Part shown: positions 25,794 through 35,061 of the stretch, piece by piece
Layout: every line of letters starts with the position of its first letter
Position numbering within the stretch: the first letter of the stretch is position 1
NCBI GenBank assembly: GCA_937928635.1
Contig: CALFWM010000053.1
Span: 29,212-93,211, forward strand
DNA length: 64,000 bases
From: an uncultured Sulfitobacter sp.
GTDB lineage: Bacteria > Pseudomonadota > Alphaproteobacteria > Rhodobacterales > Rhodobacteraceae
Direction: 5' to 3'
Position numbers and translations under genes: made by a program
The notes under the pieces: generated by a model
Databases searched by the model: none
What the model was told of the DNA's origin: nothing
The model's input: the letters and a program-made list of their open reading frames with translations, nothing else

Positions 25794-27140
25794 ATGGGCA
25801 TTTATACCGGTAACCCGTCGCGGATTGCGGATCTTGTGCAACCCAATCAGGTGCACCGCGATACCTATGTGAGCGAGGAGATTTACCAGCTTGAAATGAA
25901 GCACTTGTTTGCAAACACTTGGGTATTTGTCGGCCATGACAGCCAGACCGCCAACAAAGGTGATTACATCACGACGCAGGTGGGCGACCAACCGGTGATC
26001 ATGGTGCGTCATTCCGACGGGGAGGTGAAGGTGCTGTACAACCGTTGCCCCCACAAGGGGACCAAGATTGCGATTGATCGTGCGGGGAATACCGGCAAGT
26101 TCTTTCGCTGCCCGTATCATGCCTGGTCGTTCAAAACCGACGGTTGTCTTTTGGCGATTCCGCTCAAAAAGGGCTATGCAGAGACTGATTTTGGCGAGAG
26201 CGCTGCAGCAAAGGGCATGAAAGCGGTGGGCGCTGTGCACAACCATCGTGGTTTTGTTTTTGCGCGGCTGGCCGCTCAGGGGATCAGCTTTGAAGAGTAT
26301 TTTGGCGATGCACTGTCGTCCCTTGATAACATGGTGGACCGCGCACCAGAGGGGCGGCTAGAGGTTGCGGGCCCTCCGCTCCGTTACATGCACCAGTGCA
26401 ATTGGAAAATGCTGGTCGAAAACCAAACCGATGCCTGCCACCCGATGGTCGCACATGAAAGCTCTGCCGGGACGGCCATTAGGCTGTTTGAGGAAAGTGG
26501 CTGGCAAGAGGGGGAGCCCAAACCCATGGCGATGGAAATCATCGCCCCGTTCATGAGCCCCTATGAATTTTTTGAGGGCATGGGACAGCGTACGTGGAAC
26601 AACGGGCATGGGCATTCCGGTGTCAGCTCGTCGATCCACAAGGATTACAAAGAAGAAGACGCATACGGCGAGGCGATGAATGCCGCATATGGCAAGGAAC
26701 GCGCCGCCGAAATCCTTGGGGAAAACCGGCACAACACGGTCTATTTCCCCAATATTATGGTCAAAGGCCCCATTCAGCAGCTGCGCAATTTCATCCCGCT
26801 TGGCCCAAACAAGACCTTGGTCGAAAGCTGGATTTATCGGCTGGTCGGTGCGCCGGACTACCTGCTGAAACGCACAGCAATGTACAATCGGATCATCAAT
26901 GCACCGACCTCGATTGTCGGGCATGACGATTTGGAGATGTATGAACGCGCCCAAGAGGGTCTTATGACCGATGGCAACGAATGGGTGAACCTTTGGCGCA
27001 ATGCCGAAGAGGATGAGAATTTTGACGGCGAATGGACAGGTATCGGCACCTCTGAGCGGCAGATGCGAAACCAGTTTGATGCCTGGAAACGCTTTATGCT
27101 GGTCTCGATGTCGCAAGACACGCAGGAGGCTGAGATATGA
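25794..27140 (+). CDS. Rieske aromatic ring-hydroxylating oxygenase, alpha subunit
   Basis: 448 residues. The Rieske [2Fe-2S] ligands are C85, H87, C106 and H109 (CPHKGT and CPYHAW). The mononuclear iron site has D213, H216 and H221 in NQTDACHPMVAHES, with a further acidic ligand expected late in the chain. It is paired with a beta subunit (ATGA overlap) and a reductase, as in benzoate, anthranilate and cinnamate-type dioxygenases. The gene lies upstream of a CoA ligase and an old-yellow-enzyme homologue. The substrate cannot be named with confidence; an aromatic or heteroaromatic acid is most likely. Confidence 0.9.
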   Translation: MGIYTGNPSRIADLVQPNQVHRDTYVSEEIYQLEMKHLFANTWVFVGHDSQTANKGDYITTQVGDQPVIMVRHSDGEVKVLYNRCPHKGTKIAIDRAGNTGKFFRCPYHAWSFKTDGCLLAIPLKKGYAETDFGESAAAKGMKAVGAVHNHRGFVFARLAAQGISFEEYFGDALSSLDNMVDRAPEGRLEVAGPPLRYMHQCNWKMLVENQTDACHPMVAHESSAGTAIRLFEESGWQEGEPKPMAMEIIAPFMSPYEFFEGMGQRTWNNGHGHSGVSSSIHKDYKEEDAYGEAMNAAYGKERAAEILGENRHNTVYFPNIMVKGPIQQLRNFIPLGPNKTLVESWIYRLVGAPDYLLKRTAMYNRIINAPTSIVGHDDLEMYERAQEGLMTDGNEWVNLWRNAEEDENFDGEWTGIGTSERQMRNQFDAWKRFMLVSMSQDTQEAEI

Positions 27141-27616
27141 GTATCAGCCGCGAGGATGTTATTGATTTTATCTATGCAGAGGCACGGATGCTGGATGAAG
27201 GGCGTTTTATCGAGTGGCTGGAGCTTTGGCTGGAGGATGGCATCTATTGGATGCCGCTGGATTACAAGCAAACAGACCCTGATCTGGTGACTTCGCTGCT
27301 CTATGAGGATGATTTCATGCGCAAGCTGAGGGTCGAACGGCTGAACGGGGAGCGCACATTCAGTCAAAAACCCAAGAGCCGTTGCAGCCATGTGATTCAG
27401 CGCCCGTTTGTGGACAAATTCGACCCTAAAACGGGGATATTTGAGACAAACACTGCCATGCACTATGTCGAAACGCGACTGGACGAACAGTTTCTATTGG
27501 CGCTGACCGCCGTGCACGAATTGAAGTTGGTTGATGGTAATCTGCGTATCGCGAACAAGCGGGTCGATATCCTCAATTCCGATGCTGCATTTGGCAACAT
27601 ACAGTTGCTGCCATGA
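27137..27616 (+). CDS. Ring-hydroxylating oxygenase, beta subunit
   Basis: A 159-residue structural subunit of the SnoaL-like cone fold, which supports the alpha trimer in alpha3beta3 oxygenases. Recognisable features are the early helix DFIYAEARMLDEGRFIEWL, DGIYWMPL and the late RIANKRVDILNSD. It overlaps the alpha stop and the ligase start by ATGA, so the three are co-translated. Confidence 0.88.
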   Translation: MSISREDVIDFIYAEARMLDEGRFIEWLELWLEDGIYWMPLDYKQTDPDLVTSLLYEDDFMRKLRVERLNGERTFSQKPKSRCSHVIQRPFVDKFDPKTGIFETNTAMHYVETRLDEQFLLALTAVHELKLVDGNLRIANKRVDILNSDAAFGNIQLLP

Positions 27617-29232
27617 CGCGCCTCGCATCCGTTTATGACGTCTTTGCCAAAGCCACAGCGCGCTGGCCTGACCGGCCCTTCATGGAAGTGCTGCCGCGTA
27701 CCGCCGATGTCTATGCAATCGCTGTGGAAGAGATCACCTATGGCGATGCAATGGACGAGGTTGAGCATTGGATCGAACAGTTGCAAAGGGCGGGGTATGG
27801 CGCGGGTATGCGCATCGCGCTGCTGCTTGAAAACAGGCCTGTTTATTTTCTGATCCTGCTGGCGGCGAACCGGTTGGGCATGTCTGTTGTGCCCATCAAT
27901 CCAGATCTGCGCAGGGCTGAACTGGAATATCTGATCGGCCATGCCGAACCGGCTTTGATCATCGCTATTCGGCCACGCATTGCAGACCTGCAAGCAGCTA
28001 TTGAGGCGGCTGGCATCCGTGCCAGCGCGATCACCATTCAGGATGATCTGCCCCGCCCAAGGCGCGATGCCGTGATTGCGACGCTCACAGATGATACCGC
28101 CGCGCGCGAAGCGGCGATGCTGTATACTTCCGGCACAACGGGGCAGCCCAAGGGCTGTGTGCTGAACAATACCTATTTTACTGAATTGGGCCTGAACTAC
28201 GTCGGCATGGGGGGGATTGCCGCGCTGTCAGAAGACGGCGAACGTATGATCACGCCGCTGCCCCTGTTTCACATGAATGCGATGTGTTTCTCTTTTATGG
28301 GCATGTTGCAGGTTGGCGGGTGCCTGATTGTGGTGGACCGTTTTCACCCGTCAACCTGGTGGGATGACGTACGCGCCGCGCGCGCGACGTGTCTGCATTA
28401 CCTTGGTGTGATGCCGTCCATTTTAATGGCTCAGACTCCCTCCCCCAAGGACTGTGAACATAATGTCAGATTCGGCTTTGGGGCCGGCATAGACCCTAAA
28501 CTGCACGCGGCGTTTGAGGAACGATTTGGCATCCCGCTGTGCGAAGGGTGGGCAATGACCGAAACCGGAGCAGGGGCCACAATATCCAATCAGGCGCATG
28601 ATCGTTTGATTGGGCAGTCCTCCCTTGGCCCGGTCCCGGACTGGTTGGAGGTCAAGCTGGTTGATGAGGGGGGCAATCCTGTTGCGACAGGCGAACCGGG
28701 TGAATTGCTGGTTCGCCGCGCAGAGGGTGATCCGCGCAAGGGATTCTTTACCGAGTATTTCAAAAACCCGGAGGCCACCGCAGAAGCCTGGGCTGATGGA
28801 TGGTTTCACACGGGCGATGTTGTGCGAGAGGGAGACGGCGGCAATATCTTTTTTGTTGACCGACGCAAGAATGTCATCCGCCGGTCCGGTGAGAACATTG
28901 CGGCGGTTGAGGTGGAAAGCGTGTTGATGCGCCATCCTGATATTCTGGCGACGGGGGTTGCCGCTGTACCGGACGCCATGCGTGGGGATGAGGTTTTTGC
29001 TTGCCTGAATGTTGCTGATCGTTCGGCTGCCAAGGCGGAAGAGATCGTGCGCTGGGCGCTAACCCAAATGGCGTATTACAAGGTGCCGGGGTACATCGCC
29101 TTTGTGGATGCACTGCCGCTGACGGCGACGCAGAAAATCCAGCGCGGTGATCTGAAACGATGGGCAACAGAATTGTTGGATGATCCGGCAACCGTCACGC
29201 TGACCCATCTTAAGAAACGTCAAGACGCGTAA
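27613..29232 (+). CDS. AMP-forming acyl-CoA ligase
   Basis: 539 residues of the ANL superfamily. The P-loop-like motif YTSGTTGQPKG (about residue 173), the adenine motif GWAMTETG, GWFHTGDVV and the C-terminal catalytic Lys in TATQKIQR are all present. It resembles carnitine/crotonobetaine-CoA ligases and medium-chain ligases of catabolic operons. Position after the oxygenase subunits suggests that it activates the ring-oxidised or parent acid as a CoA thioester. Substrate not determinable here. Confidence 0.85.
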   Translation: MTRLASVYDVFAKATARWPDRPFMEVLPRTADVYAIAVEEITYGDAMDEVEHWIEQLQRAGYGAGMRIALLLENRPVYFLILLAANRLGMSVVPINPDLRRAELEYLIGHAEPALIIAIRPRIADLQAAIEAAGIRASAITIQDDLPRPRRDAVIATLTDDTAAREAAMLYTSGTTGQPKGCVLNNTYFTELGLNYVGMGGIAALSEDGERMITPLPLFHMNAMCFSFMGMLQVGGCLIVVDRFHPSTWWDDVRAARATCLHYLGVMPSILMAQTPSPKDCEHNVRFGFGAGIDPKLHAAFEERFGIPLCEGWAMTETGAGATISNQAHDRLIGQSSLGPVPDWLEVKLVDEGGNPVATGEPGELLVRRAEGDPRKGFFTEYFKNPEATAEAWADGWFHTGDVVREGDGGNIFFVDRRKNVIRRSGENIAAVEVESVLMRHPDILATGVAAVPDAMRGDEVFACLNVADRSAAKAEEIVRWALTQMAYYKVPGYIAFVDALPLTATQKIQRGDLKRWATELLDDPATVTLTHLKKRQDA

Positions 29233-29285
29233 CCCTTGTCTCATCCGTCAATTTGCGAAAACCTGCCCGGAAGGGAGAACGCCAC

Positions 29286-31331
29286 ATGTCCAACGATCCG
29301 CTGCTCCAGCCTTTTCAGTTAAAACACCTGACCTTGCGCAACCGTATTATGACCACCGCACATGAGCCTGCCTACCCGGTCGATGGCATGCCCACACAGC
29401 GTTATGCCGCCTATCACGCGGAACGTGCCAAGGCGGGTGTGGCTCTGGTCATGACAGCAGGTTCCGCCACTGTGAGCCGGGACAGTCCGCCGGTCTTTAA
29501 CAATATTCTTGCCTACAAGGACGAGGTTGTGCCGTGGACCAAACAGCTTACTGATGCTGTGCACGAACACGGGTGCGCGGTAATGATCCAGCTGACCCAT
29601 TTGGGCCGTCGTACGGGTTGGAACAAGGGGGATTGGCTGCCGTCTGTTTCTTCGTCGCGGCACCGCGAACCGGCGCATCGTGCCTTTCCCAAATTGATCG
29701 AGGATTGGGACATTGCGCGCATCATCTCCGACTTTGCCGATGCGGCGGAGCGGATGAAGGCCGGCGGCATGGACGGGATCGAACTACAGGTCTATGGCCA
29801 TTTGCTGGATCAGTTTTGGTCGCCGTTGACCAATGATCTAACTGGGGCTTACGGCGCGGATACGTTGGAAAACCGCATGCGCTTTCCAATGGATGTGCTG
29901 GATGCCATCCGCAAGCGGGTCGGGTCAGAGTTTATCATTGGCTTTCGTTTCACCGCTGATGAGGTCCAAAAGGGGGGGATTAGTGCCGCAGACGGCATCG
30001 AAATCTCGAAACACCTTGCCGCAACAGGGCAGCTTGATTTCCTGAACGTGGTGCGTGGGCGCATTCATACGGACCCGGCAATGACCGATGTGATTCCGGT
30101 GCAGGGCATGGCCAGTGCGCCACATCTTGATTTCGCCGGAGAGGTCAAAAAGGCTACTGGCATGCCCACATTTCATGCCGCGCGCATTCCCGATGTCGCC
30201 ACCGCGCGCCATGCCGTTCAATCAGGTCTGCTTGATCTGGTGGGGATGACGCGGGCCCATATGGCCGACCCGCATATTGTGCAGAAGGTTGTTGAGGGCC
30301 GCGAAGAAGACATTCGCCCCTGTGTTGGTGCCACCTATTGTCTGGACCGGATTTATCAGGCTGGCGAGGCGTTGTGCATTCATAACCCAGCCACAGGGCG
30401 CGAACTGACGATGCCGCAACAGATCGAGCCAGCCAAGGAACGGCGCAAGGTGGTGATTGTCGGCGCAGGCCCCGGCGGATTGGAGGCCGCACGTGTGGCG
30501 GCAGAACGGGGCCATGATGTGACGGTGTTTGAGGCTGCCGCAGAACCCGGTGGGCAAGTGCGGTTGAGCGCGCAATCCCCCCGGCGGCGCGAGATGATTG
30601 GCATTATTGACTGGCGCATGGCTCAATGTGCCGCGCGCGACGTGACATTCCATTTCAACACATGGGCAGAGGCCGCAGACGTGACCATCCTCAACCCCGA
30701 GGTGGTGATTATTGCAACGGGCGGTATCCCCAATACAGAGCTGTTTGAGGCAGGCGTCGATCAGCCAAATGTTGTGACCACATGGGATATTATTTCGGGT
30801 GATGTTAAACCGGCCAACCACATTCTGATCTATGACGAAAGTGGTGACCACCCCGCAATGCAAGCGGCAGAAGTTGGGGCCAATGCAGGCTCTAACGTGG
30901 AGGTTATGACCCCTGATCGCACGTTCGCGCCCGAGATTATGGCGATGAATCTGGTGCCCTACATGCGCGCGTTGCAGGACAAGGATGTGACCTTTACCAT
31001 CGCCCACCGATTGCTGGATGTTGTGCGTGAGGGGAATAAATTGAATGCAACCATTGGCACGGATTACAGCGGTCATACCCATCAGGTGCGTTATGATCAG
31101 GTTGTGGTAAACTACGGGACGTTGCCGCTAGATGATCTGTATTTTGCGCTCAAGCCGCAGTCATCCAATCAGGGTGCCGTGGACCAGAGCGCATTTGTTG
31201 AGGGTGGGCCACAAACGCTCAACACCAATCCGGCGGGCAGTTTTCAATTGTTCCGTATTGGAGATGCTGTGTCGGCCCGCAATACCCATGCCGCAATCTA
31301 TGACGCGTTGCGGTTGGTGAAAGACATCTGA
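29286..31331 (+). CDS. NADH:flavin oxidoreductase of the dienoyl-CoA reductase/amine demethylase family
   Basis: 681 residues: an N-terminal old-yellow-enzyme TIM barrel (~1-340) and a C-terminal flavoprotein domain with the dinucleotide motif VVIVGAGPGGLEAARVA near residue 390. Between them, the expected 4Fe-4S cluster motif reads CVGATYC...ALCIHNPATG: the second Cys of C-x2-C is Ala. Related proteins include 2,4-dienoyl-CoA reductase, trimethylamine dehydrogenase and N-methylproline or dimethylglycine demethylases. The ATG at 29286 follows AAGGGAG. It is last in the oxygenase operon. It may reduce an unsaturated CoA ester or demethylate an N-methyl compound. Confidence 0.85.
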   Translation: MSNDPLLQPFQLKHLTLRNRIMTTAHEPAYPVDGMPTQRYAAYHAERAKAGVALVMTAGSATVSRDSPPVFNNILAYKDEVVPWTKQLTDAVHEHGCAVMIQLTHLGRRTGWNKGDWLPSVSSSRHREPAHRAFPKLIEDWDIARIISDFADAAERMKAGGMDGIELQVYGHLLDQFWSPLTNDLTGAYGADTLENRMRFPMDVLDAIRKRVGSEFIIGFRFTADEVQKGGISAADGIEISKHLAATGQLDFLNVVRGRIHTDPAMTDVIPVQGMASAPHLDFAGEVKKATGMPTFHAARIPDVATARHAVQSGLLDLVGMTRAHMADPHIVQKVVEGREEDIRPCVGATYCLDRIYQAGEALCIHNPATGRELTMPQQIEPAKERRKVVIVGAGPGGLEAARVAAERGHDVTVFEAAAEPGGQVRLSAQSPRRREMIGIIDWRMAQCAARDVTFHFNTWAEAADVTILNPEVVIIATGGIPNTELFEAGVDQPNVVTTWDIISGDVKPANHILIYDESGDHPAMQAAEVGANAGSNVEVMTPDRTFAPEIMAMNLVPYMRALQDKDVTFTIAHRLLDVVREGNKLNATIGTDYSGHTHQVRYDQVVVNYGTLPLDDLYFALKPQSSNQGAVDQSAFVEGGPQTLNTNPAGSFQLFRIGDAVSARNTHAAIYDALRLVKDI

Positions 31332-31360
31332 CCTGTCCTGGAGGTGGAGGAACCGTTTGG

Positions 31361-31386
31361 GCAGGCGGGCGCGCAAACATGCCTGC
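31361..31386. terminator. Hairpin between convergent genes
   Basis: GCAGGC (31361-31366) and GCCTGC (31381-31386) pair perfectly across 14 bases, between the ends of the convergent flavin oxidoreductase and sugar kinase genes. A bidirectional terminator is plausible, but no clear poly-T tract follows. Confidence 0.35.
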
Positions 31387-32312
31387 TACAATTCGGCTTC
31401 CCACGGAGGGTTTGCACCAGAGCGTGTTACCGTGATTGCTGCGGCCTTTGCGGCATAGCCCATCGCGTCTCTGAGTGTTTCGGGCTGTAGCGCTGCAATG
31501 TCTGATTTGCGCAGCACGTCAAGCTGGTCCAGCCGTGCGAGCATTCCGCCATTAAACGTATCACCTGCCGCAACTGTATCAACGACCTGCGCCTTTTGGG
31601 CGGGCACCTGGATAGGTTCGTGGGTGCGGGTCAGGGCAATCGCACCTTCGCTGCCTTGGGTCAGAACCACAACAGCGGGCCCTTTGGTCAACAGCTGTGT
31701 GGCCTTATCCAATTCAGAGTCGGCACCCGGGTGCATCCAATCCAGATCCTCTCCCGAAATTTTGACAATGTCTGATAGCTTGATCATTTCGTTCAGCCGC
31801 GCGCGGTAACGGGCCTCATCGCTGATAAAGCCGGGGCGGATGTTCGGGTCCAGCATAATGGCGCGGGTCGGTGCCGCACGTACGGCAAGTGCCAGATAGG
31901 CATCGGCACCCGGCTCACTGCACAGGCTTATACCGCCAAAGTAGAGCGCGCTGATGTCGCTCGGCAAATCCGGCAGGTCCTGTTTTGTGAGGCTCCGCCC
32001 GGCAGAGTTTTCATCGTAGAACGTGTAGGTTGCCTGCCCGTCAACCAAACGAACAAAAGCAAGCGTCGTTGGCAGATCAGAGGTGATCACCAGCGAGGTA
32101 TCCACACGACTGGCTTTGAGCCCGGCCTGCAACTGTGCGCCAAATAGATCGCTCGACAAGCCTGTCAGCATACCGGTTGTGCGGCCCAACCGACCCAACG
32201 CAATGGCTGTGTTGAAAATCGCACCACCCGCATGGGGTACAAACCCATCGGGACCTGCGGCAGTAGGGGCAGGGATCATATCAATCAGGGCTTCACCACA
32301 ACACAGGATCAT
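31386..32312 (-). CDS. PfkB-family carbohydrate kinase (fructokinase-like)
   Basis: A 308-residue sugar kinase. MILCCGEALIDMIP and GGAIFNTAIALGRLG are the N-terminal PfkB signatures; the C-terminal motif is VDTVAAGDTFNGGML, with Ala where GAGD usually has its first Gly while the catalytic Asp is kept. It resembles bacterial fructokinases. It stands alone between convergent and tandem genes of unrelated function, so context adds nothing about its sugar. Confidence 0.8.
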   Translation of the reverse strand: MILCCGEALIDMIPAPTAAGPDGFVPHAGGAIFNTAIALGRLGRTTGMLTGLSSDLFGAQLQAGLKASRVDTSLVITSDLPTTLAFVRLVDGQATYTFYDENSAGRSLTKQDLPDLPSDISALYFGGISLCSEPGADAYLALAVRAAPTRAIMLDPNIRPGFISDEARYRARLNEMIKLSDIVKISGEDLDWMHPGADSELDKATQLLTKGPAVVVLTQGSEGAIALTRTHEPIQVPAQKAQVVDTVAAGDTFNGGMLARLDQLDVLRKSDIAALQPETLRDAMGYAAKAAAITVTRSGANPPWEAEL

Positions 32313-32383
32313 CTATCGGCCTTTTGGTTAGCGTTAACAGCGGGGTCGTTCTACTGCGCTTCTGGTTACTTTGCGAGCAGTTT

Positions 32384-33094
32384 TCACAGGTCAGCCAGCG
32401 TTAGCGTGACGCGTTCTCCCGCAAACCAGGTGTGACCCCATTCAATTGGGGTGCCATCCGGGTCAACACTCAGACCCACGCTATGCAATACGGGCGCTTT
32501 GGCGTTCAGGCGCAGATGCAGGGCCATGGATGGATCTGCCTGAACTGCCGTCAGGTGGGTTGAGGTGCGGGTGTAGTCACTAACCCCGCTCATCGCCAGG
32601 GCAGCGGTGACAGACCGGGTGTGGGTCAGGTCATCCGGAAAGGACTGGAGACGGGCAGCCGGGAAGAAGCTGCGTGAAAAGGCGATGGGCAGGGCATCGG
32701 CAAAGGACAGCCCTTCATAGACGTGGACGGCATCGCCCTTTGCCAATCCCAGCGCCGCCTGCTCTTCATGACCAGCAGTCCGCGTTTCCAGTGTCAGAAT
32801 TTCCTTGGCTGGTTCACGCCCGGCAGCGCGCAGGTTTTGATGAAACCGAACGCGACGACCAATGGGATATTTAGTTGGTGTTTGCGTCACAAACACGCCC
32901 GCTCCGCGACGGGGGTGCAGGAGTTTTAGTTCCGCCATTTCAGACAACGCGCGCCGGACCGTGTGGCGGTTTACGCCAAACCGTGTGGCCAGAACGGCCT
33001 CGGTCGGCAGTTTGTCCCCTGGCGCGTAATCGCCCTGTGCGATCTGCGCGGTCAGCGTGTCTTGGATAGATTTCCAGAGAGGCGTGCGAGTCAT
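32384..33094 (-). CDS. phnF: GntR-family regulator, PhnF-like
   Basis: 236 residues: an N-terminal GntR winged helix (PLWKSIQDTLTAQIAQGDY, then VNRHTVRRALSEMAEL) and a C-terminal UTRA ligand-binding domain (YEGLSFADALPIAFS). The HutC/PhnF subfamily controls phosphonate, histidine or sugar genes. The neighbouring DUF1045 and phnM genes make phosphonate control most likely. It is transcribed in the same direction as DUF1045, 40 bases downstream of it. Confidence 0.82.
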   Translation of the reverse strand: MTRTPLWKSIQDTLTAQIAQGDYAPGDKLPTEAVLATRFGVNRHTVRRALSEMAELKLLHPRRGAGVFVTQTPTKYPIGRRVRFHQNLRAAGREPAKEILTLETRTAGHEEQAALGLAKGDAVHVYEGLSFADALPIAFSRSFFPAARLQSFPDDLTHTRSVTAALAMSGVSDYTRTSTHLTAVQADPSMALHLRLNAKAPVLHSVGLSVDPDGTPIEWGHTWFAGERVTLTLADL

Positions 33095-33134
33095 TCAAAA
33101 GAGGTACGCAAGCATCGATAACTTCGCAAGATGT

Positions 33135-33806
33135 CTATGTCAGATCAAACCGTTCTATTGTTTCAAACATGCCATTCGTGCGTTGCCCAGCAAGCGTCAG
33201 CGCATCAAGGCAAAATGGTTTTGGCAAGACAGGGTCGAAATGCGCGCTGATCAGACTTTGTACCCGTGACACCTCTCTTTTTGGCATCCGCGCGGTAAGC
33301 GTCATGTGAAACCGAAACTGGTCCATCACATGGGGATAGCCCCATTGATGCAGGTTTGCCTCTTGTGTGGGTGTCAGGGTCGATTGGCGGCGGCGGGCCA
33401 TTTCTTTGGCGTTCATGGGCGCGCGAAAGTCATCCAGCGCGCGCATTGTGTCAGCGGCCAAATCATTGATTGCGGTGCTGTTGCCCGTTGGAACCAATGC
33501 AATGAATCGCCCCAAGGCAGCAACCTCCAGCCCCGCGCAACAGGCGGGGCGCAAACGCCGGGCACATGCCACGACAGCAGTGTGCAGTGTGGCCTCGTCC
33601 CGGCCCTCCGCCAGTCTAAACGGTGCCTTGAGGGTGCCGTGAAATCCGTATTTGCGCGGCGTGTTGGTGAGCGTGGCGATATCCAAATCCGAAATATTCG
33701 GATGAGGTACATGCGCGCCTTTCTCTACATCCCAGCCCAGCCATGCGGCCCCGGCGCACGCAAAGTCCCCTTGAGCCGTGAAATAAATTGCGTATCGTTC
33801 AAACAC
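33135..33806 (-). CDS. DUF1045 phosphonate-metabolism protein (2H phosphoesterase fold)
   Basis: About 223 residues. Two H-x-T motifs, FHGTLKAPF and FHMTLTARM, mark the 2H phosphoesterase fold. DUF1045 proteins are regularly found beside phn genes and are thought to act on cyclic or phosphorylated ribose intermediates of the C-P lyase pathway; the reaction here is inferred. The start is a GTG at 33806 (VFERYAIYF) with GGAGAG before it. It is divergent from phnM with only 32 bases between the starts, so the promoters must overlap coding DNA. Confidence 0.8.
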   Translation of the reverse strand: MFERYAIYFTAQGDFACAGAAWLGWDVEKGAHVPHPNISDLDIATLTNTPRKYGFHGTLKAPFRLAEGRDEATLHTAVVACARRLRPACCAGLEVAALGRFIALVPTGNSTAINDLAADTMRALDDFRAPMNAKEMARRRQSTLTPTQEANLHQWGYPHVMDQFRFHMTLTARMPKREVSRVQSLISAHFDPVLPKPFCLDALTLAGQRTNGMFETIERFDLT

Positions 33807-33838
33807 GTTGTTCTCTCCGGTCAGGTCGTTTCTTTCAC

Positions 33839-34984
33839 ATGCCAAATGAACAGGTCTTCGCCAATGCCCATTTGGTTTTGCCGGATGGTATGCAGCGTGG
33901 CTCTGTGGTGGTGTGTGACGGCACCATTGCAGGTATCGACAGTGGTTCTCAGGTCGTCAATGGTGCAATGGATTGCGACGGGCATATGTTATGCTCAGGG
34001 CTGATTGAGCTGCACACAGATAATCTGGAGCGGCATCTGCGGCCGCGTCCTTCGGTGGATTGGCCACCAACAGCGGCTATTTTGGGACATGACCGCGAGC
34101 TGGCAGGCAACGGGATCACGACGGTTTTTGATGCAGTCCGGTTGGGCTCTATCACGTCGCAACGCGAAAAACGGTTTCGTCGATATGCCCGGGGGGCGGC
34201 GGATGAGCTGAACGCGTTGCGCGAGGCGGGCGCGCTGAAGGTCAGCCATCATTTGCATCTGCGCGCTGAGCTGTGTTCGGAATCATTGGTCGAAGAGCTG
34301 GATGAGTTTCACGTGGATGACCGCGTTGGGATTGTGTCCCTGATGGATCACACGCCGGGCCAGCGTCAGTTTCGCGATCTTGCGCAGTTTGAGGACTACG
34401 TTTGCACCAAGAACGGCATGAGCCGTGAGGGATTTTCCGAATACGTGGCTTTCTTGCAGGATTTGCAGTCCAAAAACCGGGATCGGCACGAGGCGGCGGC
34501 GGTTGCAGCAGCCAAACGGTTTGGCGCGATATTGGCCAGTCATGATGACACGGACCCCGCGCATGTGCATCAAAGCCATGCCAATGGGGTGACGTTGGCC
34601 GAGTTCCCGACAACGGCAGAGGCGGCAGCAACCTGTAACGCGCTGGGGCTGGCAACAATCATCGGGGCACCCAACCTTATCCGGGGGCGATCCCACTCTG
34701 GCAATGTCGCGGCACAGACGTTGGCGCAGTCAGGTCATTTGGATATCTTGTCATCTGATTATGTCCCGGCTGCATTGCTGCTGGGGGCGGTTCAGTTGGG
34801 TGCATTGTGGGGAGATATGGCACGGGGCATTGCAACAGTGACCGCAACACCGGCCCGCGCCGCAGGGTTGGCAGATCGTGGTCAGATTGCCATTGGCCAG
34901 CGTGCCGATCTTTGTCTTTTTCACGCGGTTCACGATGTGCCCGTTGTGCGGGGCGTCTGGTCGGCAGGTCGGCGCATTTCCTGA
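33839..34984 (+). CDS. phnM: Alpha-D-ribose 1-methylphosphonate 5-triphosphate diphosphatase PhnM
   Basis: An amidohydrolase-family enzyme of the C-P lyase route that removes pyrophosphate from the ribose-phosphonate triphosphate before C-P cleavage. About 381 residues. Family features are [18 protein letters not shown], the metal-site region [37 protein letters not shown] and [14 protein letters not shown]. The ATG at 33839 gives the expected N-terminus, though its ribosome site is weak. The C-P lyase core (phnGHIJKL) is not in this window. Confidence 0.9.
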   Translation: MPNEQVFANAHLVLPDGMQRGSVVVCDGTIAGIDSGSQVVNGAMDCDGHMLCSGLIELHTDNLERHLRPRPSVDWPPTAAILGHDRELAGNGITTVFDAVRLGSITSQREKRFRRYARGAADELNALREAGALKVSHHLHLRAELCSESLVEELDEFHVDDRVGIVSLMDHTPGQRQFRDLAQFEDYVCTKNGMSREGFSEYVAFLQDLQSKNRDRHEAAAVAAAKRFGAILASHDDTDPAHVHQSHANGVTLAEFPTTAEAAATCNALGLATIIGAPNLIRGRSHSGNVAAQTLAQSGHLDILSSDYVPAALLLGAVQLGALWGDMARGIATVTATPARAAGLADRGQIAIGQRADLCLFHAVHDVPVVRGVWSAGRRIS

Positions 34985-35061
34985 GGCATTTTGTGGTCTT
35001 GTACCTCGCTGGCGAAACGGTCCATGGTGCGACCAAAGATACAGACGTCAGGAGCAGTGAC

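Noticed and set aside
31386..32312. PfkB kinase as 2-keto-3-deoxygluconate kinase of the dehydratase pathway
   Set aside because: It looks closer to fructokinases and lies outside the inositol island in another transcription unit.
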